This document shows positions 63,762-64,000 of a stretch of DNA of 64,000 nt, piece after piece; positions within the stretch are counted from its first letter, which is position 1; every line of letters starts with the position of its first letter. A program made the position numbers and the translations under genes. The notes beneath the pieces are model-generated. The model saw only the letters and a program-made list of their open reading frames with translations, ran no database searches and had not been told where the DNA came from. Source of the stretch: Maylandia zebra. Taxonomy: Eukaryota > Chordata > Actinopteri > Cichliformes > Cichlidae. The stretch is taken from NCBI RefSeq assembly GCF_041146795.1, contig NC_135180.1, positions 36,564,294-36,628,293 on the forward strand, read 5' to 3'.

Positions 63762-64000
63762 CAAATGCAGCCTTTATCCCTTTATCTCCTGCTTGAGTGC
63801 TGCTTAACCTTCCTCTGTTGGTTTCGAGGACATGTCTACAATCATCAGTTAAGTTGTGTTTCCTCCAAGGTAGAAGTCAAAAATCCATGTTAGTGATTTC
63901 AGTTAGCAGAAGTGAGACTTAGCAGACAGCAAAGTGATGCTTGTCAGGGTGGCCAGCCCCATAACTCCAGTGTCCAGACTACTCTACAAATCCTCTGGCT

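Noticed and set aside
1-64000. CRISPR arrays, bacterial operons or phage genes
   Set aside because: The window is vertebrate nuclear DNA. The regular repeats seen are microsatellites and transposon copies.

Overview
This is a gene-bearing stretch of a vertebrate nuclear genome, almost certainly a teleost fish. The evidence is GT-AG introns, SR-protein and hnRNP genes with fish-like coding sequence, fish-type repeats (RTE and L2/Rex1-like LINE tails, Penelope-like sequence, hAT MITEs) and metazoan U1 and U2 snRNA genes. All three recognised protein genes lie on the minus strand.

Layout. 1-1.1 kb: probable 3' end of an unidentified plus-strand gene, tail to tail with hnrnpl. 1.3-15.1 kb: complete hnrnpl, 13 coding exons joined here by hand into a 519-residue frame. 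One intron is a U12-type AT-AC intron, and intron 6 is large and CA-rich in the RNA. 15.9-25.4 kb: complete srsf7 (RRM, CCHC knuckle, RS domain; 240 residues), with a non-coding first exon. 25.4-31.4 kb: intergenic, with a tRNA-derived SINE, a broken Penelope-like element and MITEs. 31.4-42.1 kb: an snRNA cluster on the minus strand with two intact U1 genes, a third U1 gene split by a LINE, and a full-length U2 gene. 42.1-49.7 kb: intergenic or 3' UTR, repeats only. 49.7-58.7 kb: the last four coding exons of a sodium/calcium exchanger, best matched to slc8a2, whose 5' part lies beyond the window. 61.7-63.8 kb: a decayed RTE-clade LINE inside an slc8a2 intron, antisense to the gene.

The main discovery candidate is the LINE at 31555-36995. 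It has an APE-type endonuclease, a reverse transcriptase and an ORF1 with three CCHC knuckles, and looks Tx1-like (L1/Tx1 group). It sits inside a U1 snRNA gene, in sense orientation, flanked by a 9-bp duplication of U1 nucleotides 39-47. Removing it leaves a U1 of exactly 164 nt. Related Tx1-clade LINEs that target U2 snRNA (Keno) or 5S rRNA (Mutsu) genes are known, so a U1-targeting lineage is a reasonable hypothesis, but one insertion cannot prove specificity.

The snRNA genes also reveal their own promoter code. A 12-mer ACCGT[G/C]AGTG[T/A]G lies exactly 47 nt upstream of both intact U1 genes and of U2. A ZNF143/Staf-like site lies about 190-205 nt upstream of each intact U1, and a 3' box follows every U1 3' end. 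Much of the window therefore encodes splicing machinery or regulators: U1 and U2 RNAs, hnRNP L and SRSF7.
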